A stretch of DNA of 64,000 nt from Roseiarcus sp963836695 (GCA_963836695.1 CAWIKX010000025.1:124001-188000); one strand, 5' to 3'; counted from the stretch's first letter, positions 48,213-58,064 are shown. The notes: generated by a model not told the origin, from the letters alone. Numbers and translations: made by a program.

Positions 48213-48413
48213 TTAGGGCGGATCGGAAGTTACACCCTTCGGACGCGAAGCTTTGATTAACTCGGACAGTTGTCGCTTTAAAAGCGGACCTTCAATTTGC
48301 TTAACCGAATATCCCTCGCGATTCAGTGAGGTGGCAATCTCCGGTAGCCCGGCGACACGACCGGACCTCGCCAGCTGAAACGCTCGTTCCAAGGCAGTCA
48401 TTTTTGGATCCAT
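48213..48413 (-). CDS. Conserved small protein, 66 residues
   Basis: The core MTALERAFQLARSGRVAGLP followed by EIATSLNREGYSVKQIEGPL is characteristic of small proteins frequent in Bradyrhizobium and relatives. The sequence suggests a three-helix bundle. ATG 48413 (MDPKMTALE) is used; ATG 48401 is possible. Function unknown. It is flanked by short intergenic stretches that contain no other supported gene. Confidence 0.7.
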   Translation of the reverse strand: MDPKMTALERAFQLARSGRVAGLPEIATSLNREGYSVKQIEGPLLKRQLSELIKASRPKGVTSDPP

Positions 48414-48608
48414 GCCGCAAACCATAGGCGCAATTCGAGGCGCAAGCGAGGCGGAAGGCTCCGGATATACCCCCGCCATGGACCGGCGCGATCATTCCGG
48501 CTCGACCGGCTCGGACAACTCACCCCCAGGCCGCGCAGGTAATCATACGCATATACAAAGCGTCACGCGGGTTTCAAAACGGGCCGAAAAAACCGTTGGA
48601 GCTCCAAA

Positions 48609-48713
48609 TTGAACGAAGTGCACCTGATCTGGCTGGTTCTGGTCCTTATTTTCATCCTTCTCGCCGTCGCGGTCGCCGCGGTGAGCTCCCTTTCGGGCGA
48701 CTCGCGTCGGTAG
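48609..48713 (+). CDS. Possible 34-residue single-helix membrane protein
   Basis: A TTG start at 48609 with TTGGAG about 8 bases upstream opens a short frame: NEVHLIWLVLVLIFILLAVA then VAAVSSLSGDSRR. It has one perfect membrane helix and a short charged tail. It lies before lptM. It is too short for database-style recognition and could be chance, but start, ribosome site and helix coincide. Confidence 0.35.
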   Translation: MNEVHLIWLVLVLIFILLAVAVAAVSSLSGDSRR

Positions 48714-48823
48714 GCGCCTGAGAAACCGCCTTTCCCGGTCGCTGATGCGCGGACCGTCTGCCCGCGCCGCCTCGCGTCCGCCCGCCGTTTCTGTATAGTG
48801 CCCGCGACCGTTCGGAGTCGCTT

Positions 48824-49072
48824 GTGGCCGTTCATCTCTCGTTTCGCTTCACCCGAGGCGCGCGCCTAAAGACGCTCGCCGTCCTGCTCGCGCTTTGCTT
48901 GGCGGCCTGCGGCAAATATGGCCCGTTGGAGCCCCCGCCCGACCCCAATGCGCCGCCGAAGCCCGCCAATTCAAACCAGAGCGCGGCAGGCATGAACGTC
49001 CTGGAGAAGCCAAAGATCCCGCCGATCGTCCCGCCAAAGCAGCCTTTCTTCCTAGATTTTCTGCTGAAATAA
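48824..49072 (+). CDS. lptM: LptM/YifL-like lipoprotein
   Basis: The 82-residue lipoprotein has lipobox LAAC (Cys29) followed by GKYGPLEPPPDPNAPP, the LptM signature C-G-x-x-G-P-L. LptM assists the maturation of the LPS translocon LptD in E. coli. It is placed directly before lysA, as in most Alphaproteobacteria. GTG 48824 is the only fitting start. The C-terminus has a Pro-rich tail. Confidence 0.9.
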   Translation: MAVHLSFRFTRGARLKTLAVLLALCLAACGKYGPLEPPPDPNAPPKPANSNQSAAGMNVLEKPKIPPIVPPKQPFFLDFLLK

Positions 49073-49086
49073 GCTCGTCCAAACGA

Positions 49087-50356
49087 ATGCGCCCCTTCAC
49101 CTATCGTAACGGCGTCCTGCATGCCGAAGATGTTGCTTTGGCGACGATCGCGGAAGCCGTCGCAACACCCTTTTATTGCTACTCGAGCACTGCGATCGAG
49201 CACAGTTTCAAGTCGTTCAGCGACGCGTTCGCGGGGCAAAACACACTCATTTCCTATGCAATGAAGGCCAATTCCAACCAGGCGGTGCTGACGACGCTGG
49301 CGAGACTCGGGGCGGGAATGGACGTTGTCAGCGAGGGGGAGCTGAGACGGGCGTTGGCCGCGGGCGTTCCGGGCGAGAGGATCATCTTTTCCGGCGTCGG
49401 CAAGAAGCTGGACGAGATGAATTTCGGGCTCGCCGAAAAAATCTTCTGCTTCAACATCGAGTTCGGAGCCGGAACTGGAGGCGCTTTCGCGCGCCGCCTC
49501 GGCTCGCGGCCTCGTTGCGCCGATCGCCATCCGGGTCAATCCCGACGTTGATGCACTGACCCACGCCAAGATCGCGACCGGAAAGTCTGAGAACAAGTTC
49601 GGCGTGCCAATCGCCCGCGCCCGGGACGTCTACGCCTATGCGCGCACCCTGCCCGGCTTAAGCGTCCACGGGGTCGACATGCACATCGGCTCGCAGATCA
49701 CCGATCTTCAGCCGTTCGACGAGGCCTTCGCGCTGCTCGCCGAATTTGTGCAGGCGCTGAGAGCCGACGGACACAATATCGAGCATATCGATCTCGGCGG
49801 CGGCCTCGGCATTGCTTACCGCAACGACAACAATCCGCCGCCGTCGCCGGAGCAATACGCCAAGGTCGTGGCGAAGCGAACGGGGGCGCTCGGATGCCAG
49901 GTGATCCTCGAGCCTGGCCGAGCGATCGTTGGAAACGCGGGGGTGCTGGTCGCCTCGGTCATTTATCTCAAGAAGGGCGAGAACAAGCGTTTCGTTATCG
50001 TCGATGCGGCGATGAACGATCTTGTCCGGCCGACGCTCTACGACGCGCATCACGAGATCCTGCCGGTGAAAGAGCCGGACCCCGGAGCTGATCCGGCGCG
50101 AAGCGACGTGGTTGGCCCAGTCTGCGAAAGCGGCGATTATCTCGCGCTTGACCGCGACCTGCCGGCGCTCGCCGCGGGCGATATCATTGCGGTGATGAGC
50201 GCGGGCGCTTACGGCGCGGTACAGGCCGGAACCTACAATTCCCGCCTGCTCGTCCCCGAGGTGCTGGTGAAAGGGGCGCAATTCGCGGTCGTGAGGCCAA
50301 GGCAGACTTACGGCGAGTTGATCGGTCTCGACACAGTTCCGACTTGGTTCGAGTGA
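49087..50356 (+). CDS. lysA: Diaminopimelate decarboxylase (one frameshift)
   Basis: The pieces form a complete LysA of about 422 residues. The first part has the PLP-Lys in YAMKANSNQAVLTTL and MDVVSEGELRRALAAGVPGE. The second has HIGSQI, GGGLGI, the EPGR(A) motif LEPGRAIVGNAG, and the catalytic Cys in VCESGDYLALDRDLP, ending GAYG and YNSR. At 49462-49463 there is one T too many: with a single T the frame reads FNIESEPELEALSRAASARG and continues in the second frame. The enzyme makes L-lysine, which is essential, so an inactive gene is improbable unless there is a second copy. It follows lptM and precedes the TIGR02302 gene. Confidence 0.93.
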
Positions 50357-50473
50357 AGATTGACAGCAACGGGAAGGGCGACAGGCGTTCCCATTGGGGC
50401 GTTTTGGCCTCAAACTTGCGCGCAGAGCCTTCGCGCACAATCTAACCCAGCAAATAAGGATCACGGCGTCGCG

Positions 50474-53146
50474 GTGAAGAACCAGGACAACTCATTGATT
50501 GGCGGCGGAAGGCTCGCGGCGCTCGCGGTCTGGGCGCGGCGCGCGCTCCTGGCCGAGCGTGTATGGCCGCCGCTTGTGTTCGGGCTTGCGGTCTTGATCC
50601 TCTTTCTCGCCGCCTCATGGGCGGGGGCGTGGCAGTTTGCGCCTCGGACGGTCCGCATCGCCGGCGTCGTCCTCTTCGCCCTTGGCGCCGGAGTCGCCCT
50701 CTCACCCTTGATCCGGTTGCGTCGGCCCGCTGCGCGCGACGTTCTGGCCAGGCTCGATCGCGACGCCAAGGTGAGCCACCGTCCCGCCTCCTCGCTCGCT
50801 GACTCGCTCGCCAACGACCATGGCGATCCAAGCACCGAAGCCCTTTGGGCGGCCCATCGGGCGCGGCTCGAGCGCGAGGTCGGCGCCATTCGCGTCTCTC
50901 CGCCCTCGCCCGGCATGGTCGAACGGGATCCCTATGCGCTGCGCTTCGGCGTGGCTCTTCTTGCTTTCGCGGCGGCGGTTATCGCCGGCCCCGAAATGTA
51001 CGGCCGCTTCGCCTCCGCTTTCGACTGGCGCAGCGATGGGGCCGTCGCCGCGGCGGCGGAGAGCCGCGTCGACGCATGGATCGACCCGCCGCCCTACGCC
51101 GGCCAGCCGCCTCTGGTCATCGATTTCAAGACGGCCGATCCGCAGACCCTGACCGTCCCGGAAGATTCGGTTTTGGTGGTGCACGGCGATCCAAGCCTTG
51201 TCGACACGCGTGTCGAGGGGGGGATCACGCCGTCGGAGCAGAAGAACCAACCATCAGCGAGCGCTGCGTCGGACCAAAAAACAGCCACATCGGCGAGCGT
51301 CCCTCCGGTAAGCGCCTCCGCCGCGAACGCTCCAACCGAAAAGCGATGGACCATCCATGCGCCCGGCAAGGCGACGATCTTGCGCGCCGGCCAACCCGCC
51401 GCGGTCGCGGTCCTCGCCGTCACCCCGGCTGGCGCTCCGACGATTGTCTCGACCGAGGATCCCCGCGCCAACCTCAGCGGCACGCTGACGCTCGCCTACA
51501 AGACGCAGGATCGGTTTGGACTTGCGAGCGCCCGGGCGGACTTCGCCCGTCCCCACGAAGGCTCCGGGCCTGCCCCACGCACTTTGGCGCCGCCGCCCCA
51601 GGCGGCCCTCCAGTTGCCGCCGACCGCCAATGGCGTGGGCGACGGGCGCACGACGATCGACCTCTCCGAGCACCCCTGGGCCGGAGCGAAGGTGACCATG
51701 CGGCTGAGCGCAGTGAGCATCTCGGGCAAGATTGGCGAAAGCGCGCCGATCGAAATGACGCTGCCACAGCGAATCTTCCACAATCCACTCGCCCGCGCGC
51801 TCGTCGAACAGCGGCGCAACCTTATCCTGGACCCCGATCATGAGCCCAAGCGCGTCGCCACGGCGCTGACCGGGTTGTCGATCGCGCCAGAATTGTTCGA
51901 CACGCCGGCCAATATCTATCTCGGTCTCAAGCAGGCTAAGGCTTCACTCGAGCATGCCCACAGCGACGCTGATCTTTTGGACGTCGCGGCGATGCTCTGG
52001 GCGATGGCGCAGCAGCTCGAGAATGGCGACGCAACAAAGGCGCAACGCGACTTGCGCGCCGCCGAGCAGGCCTTGCGCGAAGCCCTGCAGCGCGGCGCGA
52101 GCGACGAAGAACTCAAGAAGCTCATGCAGCAACTGCGAGACGCCGCAAACCGCTTCATGAGCGAGATGGCGCGCAACTCGCCGGAGATGAGTCCCGAGGA
52201 TCAGAATCTCCAGGCCCAAGATCTGGACAAGATGATGAACCAGATGGAGGACGCCGCGCGCAACGGCTCGCGCGAAGACGCGCAAGCCATGCTCGACCAG
52301 ATGCAGGAGATGTTCGAGAACATGCGCAGCGCGCAGGAAGGCCAGGATAGTCCTGCCGAACGCGCAATGCGCAAGCAGATCGGCGAGCTCGAGAAGCTCC
52401 TCCATGACCAGCAGGCTCTGCGCGACGATACGTTCCGGAGCGACCAGAAGGACCGCGCGCGCAAGCGGGCTCAGCGCAACCAAACGCCGGGGCAGCAGGA
52501 CTTCCAGGGACAACAGGACCAGGATAGCTCAAGCGCTCCCGACCAGGACGACAGCGAGTCCGACCAGCAGGGCCAGGACCAGGCTGATCAAGGCCAGCAG
52601 AGCGAACCGCAGCTCGGCGATCGTCAGCAGGAGCTTCGCGACCGCCTGGCCGAATTGCAGCGCAAGCTCAAGAGCCTCGGCATGAAGGGCGAGAAGGGCT
52701 TCGACGACGCGCAAGGCGATATGAAAGAGGCGGAAGGGGACCTCAAGGGCGGCGGCCAGGGCAAGGCCGGCAAGAATGGGCAGGGCGGCAAAGGCGCGGC
52801 GGTCGACGCGCAGGGCCGCGCGCTCGAGGCTTTACGCGACGGCGCCCAGGGGCTGCAAAAGCAGATGGACGGCCAGGGCCAAGGCAAGGGCAAAGGCCGC
52901 AACGGCAAGGGCAATTATGTGTCGCGCCGGTCCCGGCCGGGCGAAATGCCGAGCGACGATCCGCTTGGCCGCGGAGCGGAAGGCGAGAAGGGCCGAGAGG
53001 ACGGACCGCTCAAGGGATCGGCAAGCGCCGCCGAGCGCGCCCGTCGGGTCATGGAGGAGCTGCGGCGTCGACTCTCCGATCCCGCGCGGCCGGTGGACGA
53101 GCGCGACTACCTCGAACGGCTGATGAAGCGGGACTCTGGACCTTAA
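50474..53146 (+). CDS. TIGR02302 family membrane protein (DUF4175)
   Basis: The 890-residue protein begins with two membrane helices (about residues 37-60 and 65-90) and has another near residue 160. It continues with an extracytoplasmic region, a helical segment and a long Gln/Gly/Glu-rich low-complexity part (residues 660-830). The C-terminus has the conserved EELRRRLSDPARPVDERDYL. This is the TIGR02302 family of alphaproteobacteria, next to lysA in many genomes; its function is not known. GTG 50474 is the likely start: it is close to the first helix. The longer TTG start at 50360 overlaps no gene but gives an odd leader. Confidence 0.88.
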   Translation: MKNQDNSLIGGGRLAALAVWARRALLAERVWPPLVFGLAVLILFLAASWAGAWQFAPRTVRIAGVVLFALGAGVALSPLIRLRRPAARDVLARLDRDAKVSHRPASSLADSLANDHGDPSTEALWAAHRARLEREVGAIRVSPPSPGMVERDPYALRFGVALLAFAAAVIAGPEMYGRFASAFDWRSDGAVAAAAESRVDAWIDPPPYAGQPPLVIDFKTADPQTLTVPEDSVLVVHGDPSLVDTRVEGGITPSEQKNQPSASAASDQKTATSASVPPVSASAANAPTEKRWTIHAPGKATILRAGQPAAVAVLAVTPAGAPTIVSTEDPRANLSGTLTLAYKTQDRFGLASARADFARPHEGSGPAPRTLAPPPQAALQLPPTANGVGDGRTTIDLSEHPWAGAKVTMRLSAVSISGKIGESAPIEMTLPQRIFHNPLARALVEQRRNLILDPDHEPKRVATALTGLSIAPELFDTPANIYLGLKQAKASLEHAHSDADLLDVAAMLWAMAQQLENGDATKAQRDLRAAEQALREALQRGASDEELKKLMQQLRDAANRFMSEMARNSPEMSPEDQNLQAQDLDKMMNQMEDAARNGSREDAQAMLDQMQEMFENMRSAQEGQDSPAERAMRKQIGELEKLLHDQQALRDDTFRSDQKDRARKRAQRNQTPGQQDFQGQQDQDSSSAPDQDDSESDQQGQDQADQGQQSEPQLGDRQQELRDRLAELQRKLKSLGMKGEKGFDDAQGDMKEAEGDLKGGGQGKAGKNGQGGKGAAVDAQGRALEALRDGAQGLQKQMDGQGQGKGKGRNGKGNYVSRRSRPGEMPSDDPLGRGAEGEKGREDGPLKGSASAAERARRVMEELRRRLSDPARPVDERDYLERLMKRDSGP

Positions 53147-53365
53147 GGGCCGCTCTGGGCGCAGGCGCTTTACCTGAGGCCCGAACTCCTGAGCCACTTG
53201 GCAGTCATTGTTCTCGAGCTTGAGCGTGACCAGCGCCGGTTTTGTCGCGCGACCGCGTGACGGATTGCGCGGCCGGCAACCCGCGCCTAATGAATAACGC
53301 AAGGCCGTCGGCGAGACCCGCTTCTCATCTTCATTATCGCTGCACGACCAACGGGCGGAAACGCG

Positions 53366-54934
53366 ATGATCGAGCTCGAGGGCGTCGCCTGCGTGGCGGA
53401 TCTGCCGCGCGTGCAGGCTTTCCGTCGCGGCGGCGCGTCAGCGCTTGTGTTCGAAGGCAAAACGGCGACGTTCGCAGAGATCGACGCTCTGGCCTCGCGC
53501 ATCGCCAACGCGCTGATCGCATCAGGGGTCGGGACGCAGGAGCGGATCGCCTATCTCGGCAAGAATGACGATCATTTCCTGCCCTGCCTGCTTGGCGCAT
53601 GCAAGGCGCGCGCGACGCTCGCGCCATTCAACTTCCGCCTCACCGCCTCGGAGATCGCGAGCATGCTCGAAGACAGCGGCGCCACGCTCTTCATCGTCGG
53701 CCCCGATGTCACTGACCTTGCAGACGAGGCGATCGCCGCGCTCGCTTCGAAACCTCGGACGATCGCGCTCGGCTTTCACCGCGAAGGTTACGAGCCGCTC
53801 GAGGCGTGGATTGAAGGGGCGGCTGGGAGCGACCCTCAGCTCGAGGCAGACCCGGAGGACGATGTCATCCAGGTCTACACGTCGGGCACCACCGGCGCAC
53901 CGAAGGGGGTGCGCTTGACCAACCGCAACTACCTTGCGGCCTTCAGGCTCACGATCGGATCCGGCTGCTTGAGCTATGAACCGGGCGACACCGTGCTGGC
54001 GGCAATGCCGTTCTTTCACGTTGCGGGCGCCAATATCGCACTCATCGCGATGGCGAGCGGCGCGCGGTCGGCGATCCTCAGAGACCCCGCGCCGCAGCTC
54101 ATTCTCGATCTGATCGACAGGGAGCGAATCAATCACGCCTTCCTTGCGCCTGCGCTGATCCAGATGCTCATGCAGGCTCCGGGAATCGACAGCGCCGACC
54201 TCTCCAGCATGCGAACGCTGACTTATGGCGCTTCGCCAATCTCCGAGGATTTGCTCAAGAGCGCGACCCTGCGCTTTGGCTGCGAGTTCATTCAGCTCTA
54301 CGGCATGACCGAGACGTGCGGCGCGGGCGCGTTTCTCTCCTACGAGGATCATGACCCGGCGAAGCGCAAGGTTCGCTCGTGCGGGGTCGCATGGCCGGGT
54401 CTCGAGCTCAAAATCGCCGCGGAGGACGGCGCGGAGTCGGCGCGCGGCGCGGTCGGCGAAGTCCTAATCCGCTCTCCCGTCGTTATGAAAGGATATTGGA
54501 ACAAGCCGAAAGCGACCGCCGCCGCGATCCAAGACGGCTGGATGCGCACAGGCGACGCCGCCTATATGGACGAGGATGGCTATGTCTTCATCTATGACCG
54601 CGTGAAGGACATGATCCGGACGGGCGGCGAGAGCGTCTATCCGGCCGAGGTCGAGAACGCGCTCTCCGGCCATCCCGGTGTCGCCGACGCCGCCGTGATC
54701 GGCGTCCCCGACGACATGTGGGGCGAGACGGTCAAGGCGCTCATCGTCGTGAGGCCCGGCGCGCGGCAGGACGCGGCCGACATCATCGCCTGGACGCGGG
54801 CGCGCATCGCCAATTTCAAGGCGCCGAAATCGGTCGATTTCGTCGACGCGATTCCGCGCAACGCCACGGGCAAGATCCTCAGACGTGAATTGCGCGAGCC
54901 TTATTGGAAAGGTCGCGACCGCAGGGTGAATTGA
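53366..54934 (+). CDS. Acyl-CoA ligase (AMP-binding, FadD/long-chain type)
   Basis: The 522-residue adenylate-forming enzyme has motif A3 YTSGTTGAPKGVRLT, A5 QLYGMTETCG, A7/A8 GDAAYMDEDGYVFIYDRVKDMI with RTGGESVYPAEVE, and the catalytic Lys near the end in NATGKILRRELRE. It should activate a carboxylic acid with ATP and CoA. The acid (fatty or aromatic) is not clear. ATG 53366 follows AAACGCG; no strong ribosome site. The gap before it (219 bases) is empty. It is followed by pduO with 91 bases between. Confidence 0.93.
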   Translation: MIELEGVACVADLPRVQAFRRGGASALVFEGKTATFAEIDALASRIANALIASGVGTQERIAYLGKNDDHFLPCLLGACKARATLAPFNFRLTASEIASMLEDSGATLFIVGPDVTDLADEAIAALASKPRTIALGFHREGYEPLEAWIEGAAGSDPQLEADPEDDVIQVYTSGTTGAPKGVRLTNRNYLAAFRLTIGSGCLSYEPGDTVLAAMPFFHVAGANIALIAMASGARSAILRDPAPQLILDLIDRERINHAFLAPALIQMLMQAPGIDSADLSSMRTLTYGASPISEDLLKSATLRFGCEFIQLYGMTETCGAGAFLSYEDHDPAKRKVRSCGVAWPGLELKIAAEDGAESARGAVGEVLIRSPVVMKGYWNKPKATAAAIQDGWMRTGDAAYMDEDGYVFIYDRVKDMIRTGGESVYPAEVENALSGHPGVADAAVIGVPDDMWGETVKALIVVRPGARQDAADIIAWTRARIANFKAPKSVDFVDAIPRNATGKILRRELREPYWKGRDRRVN

Positions 54935-55025
54935 GCCTCTGGAGTGGACGCAGGCGCTCCGCCACGGTACGCGAGAACCTCGGTTGGCGGTTCAGATTCT
55001 CCGCGACGCCAGCCACAGGAAAAGC

Positions 55026-55654
55026 ATGGTCAAGCTCAACGTCATCTACACGCGCACTGGAGACAAGGGCGAGACTGGGCTTGGGGACGGGTCGCGCCGG
55101 CCGAAGGACGACTCGCGCGTCGCGGCCATGGGCGATGTCGACGAGACGAATTGCGCCATCGGCCTCGCGATCCTCGCAGTGAGGAATGCGAGCGACGCGG
55201 CCGATCTGGCGATCGAGCCGGCGCTGACGCGAATCCAAAACGATCTATTCGATCTCGGCGCCGACCTCTGCCTTCCGCGCCAGCCGGACGAAAAGCTAGG
55301 CGCGGTTCTGCGCGTTGCGGCGTCTCAAGTTCAGGCGCTCGAGCGCGCCATCGACGCCTTGAACGCGAAGCTTCATCCACTGCGCTCGTTCGTGCTGCCG
55401 GGGGCGCCGCGGCGTCCGCCGCCTTGCATCAGGCGCGGGCCGTCTGCCGGCGCGCGGAGAGAACCATGGTCGCCCTGGCGGCGATCGAAGGCGAGGAGGT
55501 CGGCGAAGCCGCGCTCGCCTATGTCAATCGCCTCTCCGATTATCTGTTTGTGGCCGCGCGCGCGGCCAACGATTTCGGGAGGTCGGACGTGCTGTGGGCG
55601 CCAGGCGCCAACCAGGGCGAGAGCGCGGATCAGATCGAAAATGACGAGCGATAG
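55026..55654 (+). CDS. PduO-type cob(I)alamin adenosyltransferase (one frameshift)
   Basis: The protein of about 209 residues has the family start VKLNVIYTRTGDKGETGLGD and DVDETNCAIGLAI, and in the next frame the C-terminal CRRAERTMVALA and YVNRLSDYLFVAARA. Coding leaves the first frame at 55400-55404, where a run of five G should be six: LRSFVLPGG then continues as AAASAALHQAR. The enzyme makes adenosylcobalamin from ATP and cob(I)alamin, e.g. for methylmalonyl-CoA mutase. It overlaps anmK by 14 bases. The frameshift is probably an artefact. Confidence 0.92.
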
Positions 55655-56748
55655 CCAAGGCCACCGAACTGCGATCGGCGTCATCAGTGGCACATCGATG
55701 GATGGGATCGACGTCGCGCTGATCGAAAGCGACGGCGAGGCTGAACTCAAAACGGGGCCCTCGGCGACCTTCCCTTACCCAGTGGAGGTCGCGCAGCGTC
55801 TGCGCGCGGTGGTTGCCGACTTGAGCGAAGCCCAGGCGCCGCAGCTCGAGCTTGAGCGGCTCGTGACGGACGCCCATGTCGCGGCGGTCGAGGCGTTTCT
55901 CGAGCAATTTTCCATTTCCCGCGAACGCGTCGCCCTCGTCGGCCTGCATGGCCAGACCATCTTGCATCGGCCGCGCGCACGCCTGACGCGGCAGCTCTGT
56001 GACGGAGCGCGCGCGGCGGACTGCGCTTAAGATCGATGTCGTCTCGGACTTCCGTTCGGCCGACGTCGCGGCGGGAGGCGAAGGCGCGCCGCTCGCGCCC
56101 ATCTATCACGCGGCGATGGCGGCGGGGCTCGAACGCCCACTGATGATCCTGAACTGGGGCGGCGTCGGCAACGTCACCTATCTTGGGCCTGAAGGGGAGA
56201 TCATTGCGTTCGACACGGGCCCCGCCAACGCGCTGATCGACGACTTTGTCATTTCAAGGCGGGGGCTCACGTTCGATGAAAACGGCGCGCTTGGCGCAAG
56301 CGGACACGTAGACCCGACCGCGCTCGCTGCTCTGATGAGCGATCCCTATTTCGAGCGCGCGGCGCCCAAGTCGCTTGACCGTAATCACTTCAACGCGGCC
56401 GCGGCTTGCGTCAAACACCTGAGCGACGCGGATGGAGCGGCCACGCTCGGCGCATTCACGGTCGAATCGACTGCGGCGGCGCTGAAGCATATCCCGAGCG
56501 CGCCGGCGCGTTGGCTCGTCGGGGGTGGGGGGCGGAAAAACCCGAACCTCATGCGCAGGCTAGCCGAGCGGCTGCAAGTCAAAGTCGAACCCGTCGAGGC
56601 GATCGGCTTCGACGGCGACAGCATCGAGGCGCAATGTTTCGCCTATTGCGCTTTGCGTTCGCGGCGCGGTCTGCCGATCTCCTTTCCGACCACGACCGGC
56701 GCCCCAAAGCCAATGGTCGGAGGCGTCTTCTGGCCGGCGGCCAAATAA
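55641..56748 (+). CDS. anmK: Anhydro-N-acetylmuramic acid kinase (one frameshift)
   Basis: The protein has about 368 residues. Motifs are GVISGTSMDGIDVALIESDG (phosphate 1), VGLHGQTILHRP, VVSDFRSADVAAGGEGAPL, NWGGVGNVTYLG, FDTGPANALIDDF and VGGGGRKNPNLM. The kinase recycles anhydroMurNAc from cell-wall turnover to MurNAc-6-P. The frame changes at about 56009-56010: dropping one G of GG turns GARAADCA into GARAA joined to TALKIDVVSDF. Start ATG 55641 overlaps pduO. The second half has typical length. The shift is probably an error. Confidence 0.93.
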
Positions 56749-56750
56749 AA

Positions 56751-56774
56751 GGGCCCCGCTTTAAGCGAGGCCCC
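56751..56774 (-). terminator. Terminator for the Gly-rich gene
   Basis: On the minus strand GGGGCCTCGCTT pairs with AAGCGGGGCCC (one mismatch) and is followed by TTTTATTT. It sits 26 bases after the stop codon of the minus-strand Gly-rich gene. The same stem could also slow transcription coming from anmK. Confidence 0.8.
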
Positions 56775-56799
56775 GATTGAATGCGTCGATGCCTGAACG

Positions 56800-57210
56800 T
56801 TAGCAGACGTTCACGGACTGGTCGCCGAGATAATTGCCATATGCGTCGTAGGTGGGCCGAACCTGCCAGCACCCGCCGCCATACCCATAGCCGCCGCCCC
56901 AATAGGGATAGGTCGCGATCGCCGCGCCGCCGATCACGCCTGCGGCAACCGCCGGTCCCCACCAGCCATTGTTCCAATAGCCGCCGCGCCAATAGCCCCC
57001 ATGCCACACGCCACGACCTCCCCAGCCGCCGCCATGCCATCCGCCGCCCCAACCGCCGCCATGCCAACCGCCGCCATGCCAGCCGCCGCCGTGCCAACCA
57101 CCGCCGCCCCGCCAGCCGCCGGCCGACGCCGAAGTCGTCGGCAGAACGACGGCCGCGGCCATCGCGAGCGCCGAGATCCCGGCGACGATCGTCTTCGAAA
57201 TCCTGACCAT
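56800..57210 (-). CDS. Secreted Gly/His/Trp-rich protein (paralog 1)
   Basis: The 136-residue protein has a signal peptide (MVRISKTIVAGISALAMAAA, cleavage at SASA), then imperfect repeats of GGWHGG (about 15-55), a hydrophobic stretch (WGPAVAAGVIGGAAIATYPY) and a cysteine pair in a conserved C-terminus (GCWQVRPTYDAYGNYLGDQS then VNVC). The tail matches that of the next gene (GCWVRRR...VNVC). Such proteins are common in Rhizobiales envelopes, function unknown. ATG 57210 is well placed for a signal peptide. Confidence 0.78.
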   Translation of the reverse strand: MVRISKTIVAGISALAMAAAVVLPTTSASAGGWRGGGGWHGGGWHGGGWHGGGWGGGWHGGGWGGRGVWHGGYWRGGYWNNGWWGPAVAAGVIGGAAIATYPYWGGGYGYGGGCWQVRPTYDAYGNYLGDQSVNVC

Positions 57211-57384
57211 CACAGCCTCCGTATCGACCGGCCGAGCCGCCGGATAAACTCGCCGCCGGGGACAAAGCACTTGGCCTCGGCGTGTTTGATAACGTGCCCA
57301 CCAATTCCGGCGACCGTTTGACGGCCTCGCGTCGCTAGGGCGGCGACGCAAGATTTATATCTGCGCCACAAACTACCACGCCGT

Positions 57385-57428
57385 TCCTGAATGGATGTTC
57401 ACAGTATATGCTGAACAAACATTCAGGA
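57385..57428. repeat. 44-bp imperfect palindrome between the two Gly-rich genes
   Basis: Outer arms TCCTGAATG and CATTCAGGA are perfect, inner arms TGTTCA and TGAACA are perfect, and the centre is TATA; 17 of 22 positions per half are symmetric. It may be an operator for the gene at 56800-57210, 175 bases before its start, or a structure after the gene at 57494. It is in an otherwise empty 283-base gap. Confidence 0.6.
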
Positions 57429-57493
57429 TCGCGACTTCCACGACTATGGTTTCAATCTTCCCTATCTGAAGTCTGCTGGCGCCTGAGGGTCGT

Positions 57494-57991
57494 TCAGTAA
57501 CAAACGTTTACAAGCCGCCGGCCTAAATAGTGGCCGCCAGCGGTCCACACCCGCCGTCTGACCCAGCAACCCGGTCCGCCGCCATAAGCCGGCTGCGAAG
57601 CGATCGCGACCCCGATGGGCACGGTCGCCGCCGCGATCGCCCAGCCCGGGTCATAGCCCCAGCCCCAGCCGCCGCCCCATCCCCAGCCGCAATTCCAACA
57701 ACCGCCGCCCCACCCGCCGCCCCAGCCAGGACCCCAGCCCGCACGCCGCCAGCCCCAACCGCCACCGCCCCAGCCGGGCCGGCCCCAGCCGCCATGCCAG
57801 CCGCCGCCCCAACCGCCGCCATGCCAGCCACCGCCCCAGCCGCCGCCGCGAAAGCCGCCGCCATGGAAACCGCCGCCGTGAAAACCGCCATGCCATTGAG
57901 CTTCGGCCGGCGTCGAGATCGTCGCGACCGCCGTCGCCATTCCGAGCGCAGCAACCGCCGCGACCACCGTCTTCTTGATCGAATTACGCAT
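57494..57991 (-). CDS. Secreted Gly/Trp/His-rich protein (paralog 2)
   Basis: The 165-residue protein has a signal peptide (MRNSIKKTVVAAVAALGMAT, cleavage at PAEA), 90 residues of repeated GGG(F/W)HGG and GWGGG units, a hydrophobic segment (AIAAATVPIGVAIASQ) and the Cys-flanked tail GCWVRRRVWTAGGHYLGRRL then VNVCY. It is a paralogue of the gene at 56800. The tandem pair on one strand suggests duplication. Function unknown; the glycine-rich part is probably disordered and may form adhesive or structural material. Confidence 0.78.
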   Translation of the reverse strand: MRNSIKKTVVAAVAALGMATAVATISTPAEAQWHGGFHGGGFHGGGFRGGGWGGGWHGGGWGGGWHGGWGRPGWGGGGWGWRRAGWGPGWGGGWGGGCWNCGWGWGGGWGWGYDPGWAIAAATVPIGVAIASQPAYGGGPGCWVRRRVWTAGGHYLGRRLVNVCY

Positions 57992-58064
57992 GGGAACATC
58001 CTCCCGTTGGTCGGCTCCTATCGCCGCGCCTCAGTTCTAAAACTAGGCTGCGACGGAAAAAGTT

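Noticed and set aside
57001..57900. Regularly spaced GCC-rich repeats that look like a CRISPR or satellite
   Set aside because: They are the coding repeats for Gly/Trp/His-rich proteins on the minus strand; spacing is codon-based and there are no spacers.
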